From NCBI RefSeq assembly GCF_029395675.1, contig NZ_CP115184.1, positions 868,001-932,000 of the forward strand: a DNA stretch of 64,000 nucleotides, written 5' to 3'. Under the pieces are notes generated by a model, which ran no database searches, was not told the DNA's origin, and saw nothing but the letters and a program-made list of their open reading frames with translations. Position 1 is the stretch's first letter. Every line of letters starts with the position of its first letter. Below are positions 19,062-27,210 of the stretch, one piece after another. The position numbers and the translations under genes are program-made. This stretch comes from Janibacter cremeus. GTDB lineage: Bacteria > Actinomycetota > Actinomycetes > Actinomycetales > Dermatophilaceae.

Positions 19062-20920
19062 GTGGCCAGCAAGCGGCGCAGGCGCAGCGCCAGCTGGAGC
19101 TCGAGGGCGCGCTCCGGGTGCTGCCAGTCGTCACCGAGCAGCGCGGCCACCCGCCCCAGTCGCTGTGCGACGGTGTTGACGTGGACGTGCAGCTCGTGGG
19201 CCGCGTGCCGGGGGCTCGCCCCGGCCGCGAAATAGGCCACGAGCGTACCGACGAGGTCGCTGCCGCGGGAGGCGTCGTAGTCCAGGACCGGCCCGAGGAC
19301 GGTGCGGACGTAGTCCCGGACGTCGGGGTCGGAGCCGACGATCAAACCGGCGAAACCCAGCTCGGTCGCGGCGGCGCCGGTGCCCGCCCGGCCGAGGGCG
19401 AGGAGCGCCCGGAGGGTGCGTGCCGCCTCCTCGTGGGCCGTGGGCAGGTCGTCGACGTCACCGATCGGGCCACTGCCGCCGACCGTGATCCGCGGACCCC
19501 GGGAGACCCGGGCGACCAGTGAGCGGGCGAGGGCGTCCGGGTCGTCACCGGGGACGAGGGCGATGATCTCGTCGTCGTGCGAGCCCACGAGCGTGCCCTC
19601 ACCGAGGGCGGTACCCACGGTGAGCGCCAGCGCGCGGTGCTGGGTCGCGTCGCCACCGCGGGCCACCAGCAGGCACAGGGGGCCACGCGGGTCCAGCCCG
19701 GCGTGACGCAGGGAGAGGGTCCGGTCGTCGTGGCTGCCGCGGGCGCCGACGAGGTCGGTGACGATGCGGTTGCGGGCGCTCTGCCGGGCCGCGTCCGCCT
19801 GCCGCTCGAAGAGGAGGACGAGGGCGGTGACGACGGCGGCCCGCTCGACCGTGCGCTGGTCGGCGTCCTCGAGAGTGCGTGGGGCGCCGACCACGAGGGT
19901 GCCCAGCTGCTCGCGCGCCGCGATGATCCCGATCGCGTGGACCCCGTCGTCCTCGACGAGTCGACCGAGGTCGTGACGCGCCTCGTCGACGACGGGCAGG
20001 GCCAGGAGCTCGTCACCCTCCGTCCGGGACGTGGGGGCCGGACCGAAGGAGCTCAGGCGCTCCCCGGCGTCGTCGAAGAGGACCGCCCACCCCCCGAGGA
20101 GCTCGACGAGCGCACGCGTGACGTCCGCGACGCCACCGCCCTCGAGCACCACCGAGGCGAAGCGGTCGTGGGCCGCGGCCGCGCGCTCGACACCCAGTGC
20201 CTGCTGCCGCACCGTCTCGTGCGCCTCGGAGAGCGCGGCCAGCGCGGTCTGCGCCTCGGCGAGCGCCCGGGTCTGCACGATGGCGACGGCGGCGAGCGCC
20301 GCGAGGTTGCCGAGGAGGCCGACCTCGGTGCGGGAGAAGGGGCGCGGGCTGCGGTTCGCGGCGAAGAGGACGCCGACGAAGTTCGACTCCACGATCAGGG
20401 GCGTGCCGCAGATGGCGATGATGCCCTCGTCACCGACACCACTGTCGATCGTGGTCGTGTGGCTGAAGCGCTGGTCGGCCGAGTAGTCGGCCGTCCAGTA
20501 GGGCTTGCGGGTGGAGGCGACCAGGCCCCCGAGACCGTCCCCGAGCGAGAGCCGCAGTGACTGGAACTCCGCGGACACCGACCCGTCGGTCACCCGCATG
20601 AAGGTGTCGCCGGCCGCGGGGTCGTAGAGGGTCAGGTAGGCCAGGTCCGTGCCCAGGAGGGTGCGGGCCCGTCGGACGATGGCCTCCAGGACGGTGCCCG
20701 GGTCCTCCTCCGAGGCCAGCTCCCGTGCGATGTCCAGCAGCGCGGACTGCGCCGCCTCCCGGCGACGGTGCTCGTCACGGGCCGTCCCGACGCGCAGGAC
20801 GAGGTCCTTGATCTCCTCGGGAGCCGGCGCGGCCGCGAGTCGGGCGATCGAGGCGTCCGAGGCGAGCAGCTCGAGCAGACCGGTCGCCTGGTCGATCGGG
20901 GGGTCGTCCTCGCTGGCCAT
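19058..20920 (-). CDS. GAF domain PucR-family transcriptional regulator
   Basis: This is a 620-residue regulator with a central GAF sensor domain (about residues 75-235: ALLDIARELASEEDPGTVLEAIVRRAR, TPLIVESNFVGVLFAAN), a coiled linker, a GGDEF-like/CdaR middle region, and a C-terminal PucR-type helix-turn-helix (AHELHVHVNTVAQRLGRVAALLGDDW). It sits 23 bp downstream of the 3-hydroxybutyrate dehydrogenase on the same strand, and a GntP permease is divergent. This suggests that it controls uptake and use of 3-hydroxybutyrate or a related hydroxy acid. The start at 20920 (MASEDDPP) is the first ATG after the dehydrogenase stop; the longer open frame overlaps that gene. The ligand is unknown. Confidence 0.85.
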   Translation of the reverse strand: MASEDDPPIDQATGLLELLASDASIARLAAAPAPEEIKDLVLRVGTARDEHRRREAAQSALLDIARELASEEDPGTVLEAIVRRARTLLGTDLAYLTLYDPAAGDTFMRVTDGSVSAEFQSLRLSLGDGLGGLVASTRKPYWTADYSADQRFSHTTTIDSGVGDEGIIAICGTPLIVESNFVGVLFAANRSPRPFSRTEVGLLGNLAALAAVAIVQTRALAEAQTALAALSEAHETVRQQALGVERAAAAHDRFASVVLEGGGVADVTRALVELLGGWAVLFDDAGERLSSFGPAPTSRTEGDELLALPVVDEARHDLGRLVEDDGVHAIGIIAAREQLGTLVVGAPRTLEDADQRTVERAAVVTALVLLFERQADAARQSARNRIVTDLVGARGSHDDRTLSLRHAGLDPRGPLCLLVARGGDATQHRALALTVGTALGEGTLVGSHDDEIIALVPGDDPDALARSLVARVSRGPRITVGGSGPIGDVDDLPTAHEEAARTLRALLALGRAGTGAAATELGFAGLIVGSDPDVRDYVRTVLGPVLDYDASRGSDLVGTLVAYFAAGASPRHAAHELHVHVNTVAQRLGRVAALLGDDWQHPERALELQLALRLRRLLAT

Positions 20921-20943
20921 GAGGGTGATCCTAGGCACGGGGG

Positions 20944-21753
20944 TCAGTGCGCGGTCCAGCCGCAGTCCATGGGGAGGGACGCGCCCGTGATGGAGGTCGC
21001 CGCAGGAGTGCAGAGGAAGAGTGCCATGGCCGCCACCTCGTCGACCTCGACGAGACGCTTGAGGGCCACCGGCGCCAGCATGACCTGCTCGAGGACCTCG
21101 TCCTCGGAGATGCCGTGCGTCGCCGCCTGGTCCGCGATCTGCTTCTCCACCAGCGGCGTGCGCACGTACGCCGGGTTGAGGCAGTTGCTCGTGACGCCGT
21201 GCTCCGCCCCCTCGAGGGCCACCACCTTGCTCAGGCCCTCCAACCCGTGCTTGGCCGTGACGTAGGCGGACTTGAAGGCGCTGGCCCGCAACCCGTGAAC
21301 GCTGGAGACGTTGATGACCCGTCCCCACCCCTGCTCGTACATGTGCGGCAGGACCGCACGCACGAGCCGGAAGGGGGAGTGCAGCATCAGCCGCTGGATG
21401 AGGTCGAAGCGCTCGAGCGGGAACTCGTGCACCGGGCTGACGTGCTGGATGCCGGCGTTGTTGACGAGCACGTCCACGTCCGTGGGCAGGTCCGCCAGGG
21501 CATCGAGGTCGGCGAGGTCGATGGCCCGGGTCCCGATCCGCGCGTCCGGGTGGCTCTCGAGCAGGTGGGCCAGGCCCCCTTCGTCGAGGTCGGCCGCGGT
21601 GACGCGGGCACCGGCTGCGGCGAAGGCGGCCACGCACGCCGCCCCGATCCCGCTCGCGGCGCCGGTGACGAGGACGTGCCGACCCGTCAGGTCCGGCGAG
21701 AGGGTCGACAGGGGCGCGGAGGCGCCGTCGGGGCGCTGGGTCTGGATCGTCAT
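20944..21753 (-). CDS. bdhA: 3-hydroxybutyrate dehydrogenase (SDR family)
   Basis: This is a 269-residue classical short-chain dehydrogenase, most similar to D-3-hydroxybutyrate dehydrogenase, which oxidises 3-hydroxybutyrate to acetoacetate with NAD+. The cofactor loop TGAASGIG is at about residues 30-37, then NNAGI, the catalytic Ser in VSSVHGLRAS, and YVTAKHG with the catalytic Tyr and Lys. SVHG and the AFKSAYVTAKHGLEGL context are characteristic of this subfamily. On the reverse strand TACCTT precedes the ATG by 7 bases, so it may be leaderless. The downstream PucR-type regulator is probably co-transcribed. Neighbours support a ketone-body or polyhydroxybutyrate breakdown role. Confidence 0.86.
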   Translation of the reverse strand: MTIQTQRPDGASAPLSTLSPDLTGRHVLVTGAASGIGAACVAAFAAAGARVTAADLDEGGLAHLLESHPDARIGTRAIDLADLDALADLPTDVDVLVNNAGIQHVSPVHEFPLERFDLIQRLMLHSPFRLVRAVLPHMYEQGWGRVINVSSVHGLRASAFKSAYVTAKHGLEGLSKVVALEGAEHGVTSNCLNPAYVRTPLVEKQIADQAATHGISEDEVLEQVMLAPVALKRLVEVDEVAAMALFLCTPAATSITGASLPMDCGWTAH

Positions 21754-21933
21754 GGTGACGAAGGTATGAGGACGGTCACGGACGGCGGATGAGCTGTGCC
21801 CACGTGATTACCCGCAGAGTGTGTGTCGCCGGCACACCGGTCTCCGTGCTGGTCGGGTGCCACGATCGGGGGCGCTCCCCGGGATCGTCGACCCCCACGA
21901 CGATCCGCCCCCGACCCCGACTAGGAGACACCG

Positions 21934-23388
21934 ATGTCCCTCGGACTCATCGGCATCGTCGTGTCGCTAGGCCTGCTGATGTACCTGGCCTACCGCGGCA
22001 TCAACGTGCTGATCCTCGCGCCCATCCTGGCGCTGCTGGCCACCCTCATGGCCGGTGGGCCGATGCTGGCGACCTACACCCAGGTCTTCATGCCGGCCCT
22101 CGGCGGGTACGCCATCACGTACTTCCCGCTGTTCCTGCTGGGCGCCATCTTCGGCAAGGTGATGGACGTCAGCGGCAGTGCCAAGGCGATCGCTGACTTC
22201 ATCGTCACCCGCATCGGCGCCAGCCGCGCCATCCTCGCCATCACCCTGGCCTGCGGCATCCTCACCTACGGCGGTGTCTCGCTCTTCGTCGTCGCCTTCG
22301 CCGTCTTCCCGATCGCGGCAGCCCTGTTCAAGGAGGCCGGCCTGCCCAAGCGGCTCATCCCGGCCACCATCGCGCTGGGCTCCTTCACCTTCACGATGAC
22401 GGCGCTGCCGGGCACCCCGGCCATCCAGAACGCCATCCCGGCGCCCTTCTTCAGCACCAACGCCTTCGCCGCGCCCGGGCTGGGCGCCATCGCCGGCCTG
22501 ATCATGCTCGTCGGTGGTGTCCTCTGGCTCGACCGTCGCGCGAAGAAGCTCATCGCGGCGGGCGAGGGGTACGAGCCGCCGGTGATCGCCGGTGGTGGAT
22601 TCCCCGGCTTCGGCCGGAAGAAGGCCGCCGAGGAGCAGCCCCGGGTCGAGCACAGCGACCAGGACGACCACCTCATGGAGCGGCCCCACGTACCCGTCTG
22701 GCTCGCCTTCCTGCCGATCGTCGTCGTCATCGGGCTCAACTACGCGCTGGTCAACTGGATCTTCCCGAGCATGGAGTTCGAGTACCTGCAGCAGGAGGCC
22801 TACGGCTCGGTCGGCATCGACAAGGTCGCCGGCATCTGGGGCATCATCGTGGCCCTCGTCGCGGCGATCGTGCTGAACCTGGGCACCAACTGGGGCCGCA
22901 TCCAGGACGTCAAGGCGACGGTCAACGAGGGCACCATGGGTTCCCTCCTGCCGATCTTCAACACCGCCTCGGAGGTCGGCTACGGAGCGGTCATCGCCTC
23001 CCTCGCCGCCTTCACGACCATCAAGGAGGCGGTCCTGGGCGTCTCGGGCAACCCGTTGGTCTCCCTGGCCCTGTCGGTCAACGTGCTCGCCGGTGTCACC
23101 GGCTCGGCCTCCGGCGGTATGAGCATCGCGCTCGAGGCCCTCGGCGACCAGTTCCGCACGATGGCGGTCGAGCAGGGCATCGACCTCGAGCTGGTCCACC
23201 GCGTCACGGCGATCGCCTCCGGTGGCTTCGACGCCCTGCCGCACAACGGTGCCGTGATCACCCTGCTGGGGATCTGCGGGCTCACCCACCGCCAGTCCTA
23301 CAAGGACATCGGTGTCGTGGCGGTGCTGATCCCGGTGATCGCCCTCGTCGCGGTGATCGTCCTGGGCACGCTGTTCGGCAGCTTCTGA
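21934..23388 (+). CDS. GntP family permease, probably hydroxy-acid/3-hydroxybutyrate uptake
   Basis: This is a 484-residue secondary transporter of the gluconate/proton symporter (GntP) family with about 12-14 hydrophobic segments. The N-terminus (LIGIVVSLGLLMYLAYRGINVLILAPILALLATL) and the repeated pattern GAIFGKVMDVSGSAKAIADFI are typical. A charged cytoplasmic loop (about residues 230-250, KKAAEEQPRVEHSDQDDHLMER) divides the halves. AGGAGA precedes the ATG by 6 bases. It is divergent from bdhA, across 180 bp. GntP members in this setting import organic hydroxy acids such as 3-hydroxybutyrate rather than gluconate; that substrate is inferred from context only. A strong terminator follows. 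Confidence 0.86.
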   Translation: MSLGLIGIVVSLGLLMYLAYRGINVLILAPILALLATLMAGGPMLATYTQVFMPALGGYAITYFPLFLLGAIFGKVMDVSGSAKAIADFIVTRIGASRAILAITLACGILTYGGVSLFVVAFAVFPIAAALFKEAGLPKRLIPATIALGSFTFTMTALPGTPAIQNAIPAPFFSTNAFAAPGLGAIAGLIMLVGGVLWLDRRAKKLIAAGEGYEPPVIAGGGFPGFGRKKAAEEQPRVEHSDQDDHLMERPHVPVWLAFLPIVVVIGLNYALVNWIFPSMEFEYLQQEAYGSVGIDKVAGIWGIIVALVAAIVLNLGTNWGRIQDVKATVNEGTMGSLLPIFNTASEVGYGAVIASLAAFTTIKEAVLGVSGNPLVSLALSVNVLAGVTGSASGGMSIALEALGDQFRTMAVEQGIDLELVHRVTAIASGGFDALPHNGAVITLLGICGLTHRQSYKDIGVVAVLIPVIALVAVIVLGTLFGSF

Positions 23389-23400
23389 CCCGGTTGCCAC

Positions 23401-23451
23401 GCACGAAGGGAGGGCCCGTCACCGACTCGGTGACGGGCCCTCCCTTCGTGC
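23401..23451. terminator. Bidirectional terminator between gntP-type gene and murA-type gene
   Basis: A perfect 25-bp inverted repeat runs from 23401 to 23451: GCACGAAGGGAGGGCCCGTC plus ACCGA on the left and its complement on the right around a single central C (effective loop about five bases). It lies 12 bp after the permease stop and 7 bp from the convergent murA-type stop, so it can serve both strands. Confidence 0.85.
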
Positions 23452-23458
23452 TGCAGGC

Positions 23459-25000
23459 TCAGCCGATGTCGCGGAAGGGCTGCACGCTCGCGCCGAGGGC
23501 GTTGAGCCGCTCGGCGAGGTCCTCGTAGCCGCGGTGGATGACGTAGACGTTGCGCAGGTACGAGGTGCCCGGCGCGGCGAGCATCGCCAGCAGGACGACG
23601 ACGCCGGGGCGCAGCGCCGGCGGGCAGGTGACCTCGTTGGAGCGCCACCGGCTCGGGCCCTCGACGAGGACGCGGTGCGGGTCCAGCAGGGTGACCTTGC
23701 CCCCGACCTTGTTCAGCTCGGTCAGGTAGATCGCCCGGTTGTCGTAGACCCAGTCGTGGATCGTCGTCGTGCCGTGTGCGCAGGCGGCGATGAGGGCGAA
23801 GAAGGGCAGGTTGTCGATGTTCAGACCCGGGAAGGGCATGGGGTGGATCTTGTCGATCGGTGCCCGCAGCGGCCCGGGCCGGGTGGTGATGTCGACGAGC
23901 CGGGTGCGGCCGTTGTGGGCCTGGTACTCGTCGGTCATCGAGTACTTCATCCCCATGCCGGCGAGGGTCGCCAGCTCGATCTCCAGGAACTCGATCGGGC
24001 AGCGCCGGATCGTGATCTCGGACTCGGTGACCACGGCGGCGGCGATGAGGCTCATCGCCTCGATCGGGTCCTCGCTGGGGGAGTACTCGACATCGACGTC
24101 GATGTCGCGCACGCCCGAGACCACGAGGGTCGTGCTGCCGATGCCCTCGACCCTCACGCCGAGCCGCTCGAGGAAGAAGCACAGGTCCTGGACCATGTAG
24201 TTGGGCGAGGCGTTGCGGATCGTGGTGCGCCCGGGGTGGCGAGCGGCGGCCATGAGGGCGTTCTCGGTGACGGTGTCGCCGCGCTCGGTGAGGACGATCG
24301 CGCGGTCCGCACCGTCCTGCGGGTCGACCTGGGCCTCGTACCAGCCCTGGGTGGCCTGCACGTCGAGACCGAAGTGCGTCAGCGAGGTCATGTGCGGCTC
24401 GACCGTGCGGGTGCCGAGGTCGCAGCCGCCGGCGTAGGGCAGGCGGAAGTCGGTGAACTCGTGCAGCAGCGGACCGAGGAACATGATGACGCTGCGAGTG
24501 CGCCGAGCCGCCTCCTCGTCCATGGCCTCGAGGTTGAACCTCGCCGGCGGGACGATCTCCAGGTCGGCGCTGTCCGGCAGCCACCGGGTCCGCACGCCGA
24601 TCGACTCGAGGACCTCGAGGATGCGGTTGACCTCCTCGATGCGGGCCAGGTTGCGCAGGGTCGTCGTGCCCTTGTTGAGCAGGGAGGCGCACAGCAGCGC
24701 CACAGCGGCGTTCTTGCTGGTCTTGACGTCGATGGCGCCGGAGAGCCGACGGCCACCCTCCACCTTGAGGTGGACGGCGCCGGAGCCCGACGTGCGGGTC
24801 AGCGCGACGAGCTCGGTGTCGAGGGCCTCGCTGATGCGGGCGAGGCTGTCGAGGGTGAGGTTCTGGCCCCCGGCCTCGATGCGGGTGACTGCGCTCTGGC
24901 TCGTCTCCAGGCGCACGGCCAGGTCGGCCTGGGACAGGCCGGCGCGGTGTCGTGCGTCCTTGATGGTCGTGCCGATACGGGCGAGGTAGTCATCAGACAT
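23459..25000 (-). CDS. murA: HTH-domain fused UDP-GlcNAc 1-carboxyvinyltransferase (MurA-like)
   Basis: This is a 513-residue fusion: an XRE-type helix-turn-helix (about residues 8-65, IKDARHRAGLSQADLAVRLE, SQSAVTRIEAGG) followed by a full EPSP-synthase-fold domain of the MurA type. The MurA signature TSKNAAV (Lys96, Asn97) and the loop with the reactive Cys, GGCDLGTRTVEPHM (Cys193), are present, so phosphoenolpyruvate transfer to UDP-GlcNAc is plausible. E. coli MurA is about 419 residues; the extra length is the HTH domain. A perfect palindrome lies 12 bp upstream, suggesting autoregulation. Whether it is the main MurA or a second regulatory copy cannot be told from this window. I recall a similar murA-like gene near aconitase in Streptomyces. 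Confidence 0.88.
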   Translation of the reverse strand: MSDDYLARIGTTIKDARHRAGLSQADLAVRLETSQSAVTRIEAGGQNLTLDSLARISEALDTELVALTRTSGSGAVHLKVEGGRRLSGAIDVKTSKNAAVALLCASLLNKGTTTLRNLARIEEVNRILEVLESIGVRTRWLPDSADLEIVPPARFNLEAMDEEAARRTRSVIMFLGPLLHEFTDFRLPYAGGCDLGTRTVEPHMTSLTHFGLDVQATQGWYEAQVDPQDGADRAIVLTERGDTVTENALMAAARHPGRTTIRNASPNYMVQDLCFFLERLGVRVEGIGSTTLVVSGVRDIDVDVEYSPSEDPIEAMSLIAAAVVTESEITIRRCPIEFLEIELATLAGMGMKYSMTDEYQAHNGRTRLVDITTRPGPLRAPIDKIHPMPFPGLNIDNLPFFALIAACAHGTTTIHDWVYDNRAIYLTELNKVGGKVTLLDPHRVLVEGPSRWRSNEVTCPPALRPGVVVLLAMLAAPGTSYLRNVYVIHRGYEDLAERLNALGASVQPFRDIG

Positions 25001-25012
25001 GCCTGCCACCGT

Positions 25013-25028
25013 AACTCATATATGAGTT
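25013..25028. promoter_or_regulatory. Perfect 16-bp palindrome upstream of the HTH-MurA gene
   Basis: AACTCATATATGAGTT is a perfect dyad, AT-rich against a GC-rich background, centred about 20 bases before the ATG at 25000. It is the natural candidate operator for the HTH domain encoded by that gene and would overlap its promoter. Confidence 0.65.
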
Positions 25029-25056
25029 CACACGCAGGTCTGCGGGCCGCAGCGTG

Positions 25057-25713
25057 TCACCGGGAGGACCTCGGCCCGGGGTTCCACCACGTCCACTCGG
25101 GCAGGGGCTCCCCGTGACGGCGGTAGAGATCCCGGTCCATCGGGTCCTCCCACGTCAGCCGGGCGAAGGGAGGGAACCGGCGCCCCCTCCGGTCACGGGC
25201 GATGAGGTCGGCCGCACCCCAGACCTCGTCGGGAACCTCATCGACATCGGCATCGGTGACAGGGGCGGTGGGGTCGGTAGCAGCGGCGGCGGGAGGACGG
25301 TCGGCGACCTCGACGATGGCCAAGCGGTGACCCACCCGGCGAAGGAGCCCGTCCACCCTGCCCAGGGACATGGGCGAGGCGTCCTGCTCGGCCCGGTTCA
25401 GCGACGAGGGCGTCCACCCCACGTGAGCTGCCAGGGCGCTCTGACTGAGCCTCTCCCGACGACGCACGCGTCTGAGCACGAGACCGATCCGCCGGCCCAC
25501 GTCGAGGCCTCTGCGAGCCTCCTCCAGCTCCCGTGCCCGCACCGGTGAGGACCTGGCCCTCGGAGTCCAGGGCGGCATCGGGTACACGGGAACCGTCTCG
25601 GGCCACACCAGGCAGTCGAGGCAGTCCTCGCAGTCACCCGGGGATGGACACAGGTTGCACGGGAACGGGCACTCGTCAGGGAGTTCGTCCTCACGTGGAA
25701 GGTCTGCGGTCAT
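25057..25713 (-). CDS. Cys-rich N-terminus plus helix-turn-helix protein, function unknown
   Basis: This is a 218-residue protein (if starting at the ATG at 25713; an ATG at 25758 would add 15 residues). Residues 15-34 hold six cysteines spaced CxxxCxxCx5CxxCxxC, suited to zinc or an Fe-S cluster. Residues about 80-135 form an XRE-like helix-turn-helix (LSQSALAAHVGWTPSSLNRAEQ). The C-terminus (RRFPPFARLTWEDPMDRDLYRRHGEPLPEWTWW) is Trp/Arg-rich and resembles no domain I know. It is separated from the HTH-MurA gene by 56 bp, and a 56-bp palindrome lies upstream. A redox- or metal-responsive regulator is possible but unproven. Confidence 0.65.
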   Translation of the reverse strand: MTADLPREDELPDECPFPCNLCPSPGDCEDCLDCLVWPETVPVYPMPPWTPRARSSPVRARELEEARRGLDVGRRIGLVLRRVRRRERLSQSALAAHVGWTPSSLNRAEQDASPMSLGRVDGLLRRVGHRLAIVEVADRPPAAAATDPTAPVTDADVDEVPDEVWGAADLIARDRRGRRFPPFARLTWEDPMDRDLYRRHGEPLPEWTWWNPGPRSSR

Positions 25714-25839
25714 GGCCCCATCGTCGACCGACCCTCGGGAGTGAACGGGACGCATCACGGGGCCTGTGGACGCCGGGCGAGTGCGTCAGCTGTCTGTGCA
25801 CGGTCGGCTGGGGACGCGGGCCGATGAGCTGTGTTGCTG

Positions 25840-25895
25840 GCTTGTGCCCTACCTCATCCCGTGGGACGTCCCACGGGATGAGGTAGGGCACAAGC
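25840..25895. repeat. Perfect 56-bp palindrome
   Basis: Two 28-base arms, with no spacer, are exact reverse complements; the left arm begins GCTTGTGCCCTACC and ends CCCGTGGGAC at 25867, and the right arm begins GTCCCACGGG at 25868. It lies in the 261-bp gap between the RNase D gene (80 bp after its stop) and the Cys-rich HTH gene, both on the reverse strand. It may act as a strong terminator for rnd or form a cruciform; a transposon-end origin is also possible. Two smaller hairpins follow toward rnd (CCGCCCGATGGGCGG at 25917-25931 is one). Confidence 0.9.
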
Positions 25896-25974
25896 GTCGG
25901 GAAGGACTGTCTTTCCGCCCGATGGGCGGGGGGTGCTATCTGCCCGCCAATGCGTCGGGCGGCGACCCGCCTGC

Positions 25975-27210
25975 CTACGCGTCCGGGTGTGCCTCGAAGG
26001 CCGCGACGAGCAGCGGCGCGACGATCTCCTGCTGCCACGGGCGCACGCCGTGCTCGGCGAGGGCCGCGGCGAAGCCCTCGGTGCCCCGCTCGCTCGGCGG
26101 GCTCCACACTACGCGCCGCAGCGGGTCGGGGGAGCAGACGTTCTCGATCGGGATCGTGTGCTCCTCGGCGAAGGCCGTGAGCGCGGCACGGGTCGCCGTC
26201 AGCCGCTCCGCGGCGAGCGGGTCGCGGTTGGCCCACGAGCGCTGCGGCGGGGGGCCGTCCGACTTCAGCGTCGGTGGCGGCAGCTCATCGTCCCCCAGCT
26301 CACGGGCGCGCTCGACGGCGGCGAGCCAGGCACGCTGGCTGCGCTGGATGGCGCGGTGACCGCGGGGCAGGTCGCCCGGGCCCGCCGGCGCGGCCTGCGC
26401 GATCTCGACCAGGGCCGCGTCGGGGATCACGCGCCCGGGGGAGGTGTCGCGCTCACGGGCGATCCGGTCGCGCTCCCACCACAGCTCGCGCACGGTGGCC
26501 AGGATGCGGGGCTGGCGGATCTTGTGCAGGCCGGAGGTCCGTCGCCACGGGTCCTGGCGCTGGGTGGGCCGCCAGTCCAGGAGCGCGGTGAACTCCTGAC
26601 GCGCCCACTCCGACTTGCCCTGTGCCGCGAGATCGGCTCCCATGAGGTTGCGCACCTCGGTGAGCACCTCGACGTCGAGGGCCGCATAACGCAACCATGG
26701 CTCCGGCAGGGGGCGGGTGGACCAGTCGACGGCCGAGTGCTCCTTGGCCAACGAGATCCCGAGATAGTGCTCGATCACGGCGGCCAGCCCCACCCGGGGC
26801 AGCCCGAGCAGGCGGGCGCCGAGCTCGGTGTCGAAGATCTGTCGTGGCACCAGTCCGACGTCGCGCAGGCAGGCGAGGTCCTGGGTGGCTGCGTGCAGGA
26901 TCCACTCACCGGTCCCGATCGCCTCGTCGACGGGCTGGAGGTCGGGAAGGAAGACCGGGTCGATCAGCCAGGTCCCCGAGCCCTCACGTCGCAGCTGCAC
27001 CAGGTAGGCGGCCTGCCCGTAGCGGTAGCCGGAGGCGCGCTCGGCATCCAGGGCGACAGGTCCGACGCCGGCCGAGATCGCGTCCGCGCACGCGATCAGC
27101 TCGGACTCGCGCGTGATGACGTCGGGGACACCCTCGGCGGGTTCGGCGAGCAGCGGGAGGGGTGCCTTCGTGGACTCCTCCTCCCTGCCCTTCGCCGGTC
27201 CCGAGCTCAA
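25975..27210 (-). CDS. rnd: Ribonuclease D (HRDC domain 3'-5' exonuclease)
   Basis: This is a 411-residue DEDD exoribonuclease acting in tRNA 3' maturation and RNA turnover. Exo motifs are ALDAERASGYRY (Asp, Glu), HAATQDLACLRDVG (Asp) and YAALDVEVLTEV (Tyr, Asp). An HRDC domain lies near residues 215-300. The start is placed at a TTG (27210) that overlaps the DUF3000 stop as TTGA, a common coupling; the frame is open further upstream within DUF3000 but homologues begin near this point. The true start may also be slightly downstream. Linkage to DUF3000 is conserved in actinobacteria as I recall. Confidence 0.88.
   Translation of the reverse strand: MSSGPAKGREEESTKAPLPLLAEPAEGVPDVITRESELIACADAISAGVGPVALDAERASGYRYGQAAYLVQLRREGSGTWLIDPVFLPDLQPVDEAIGTGEWILHAATQDLACLRDVGLVPRQIFDTELGARLLGLPRVGLAAVIEHYLGISLAKEHSAVDWSTRPLPEPWLRYAALDVEVLTEVRNLMGADLAAQGKSEWARQEFTALLDWRPTQRQDPWRRTSGLHKIRQPRILATVRELWWERDRIARERDTSPGRVIPDAALVEIAQAAPAGPGDLPRGHRAIQRSQRAWLAAVERARELGDDELPPPTLKSDGPPPQRSWANRDPLAAERLTATRAALTAFAEEHTIPIENVCSPDPLRRVVWSPPSERGTEGFAAALAEHGVRPWQQEIVAPLLVAAFEAHPDA

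Noticed and set aside
25766..26359. Forward frames running through the 56-bp palindrome
   Set aside because: They are antisense to rnd, and the shared LVPYLIPWDVPRDEVG stretch on both strands is a consequence of the palindrome.
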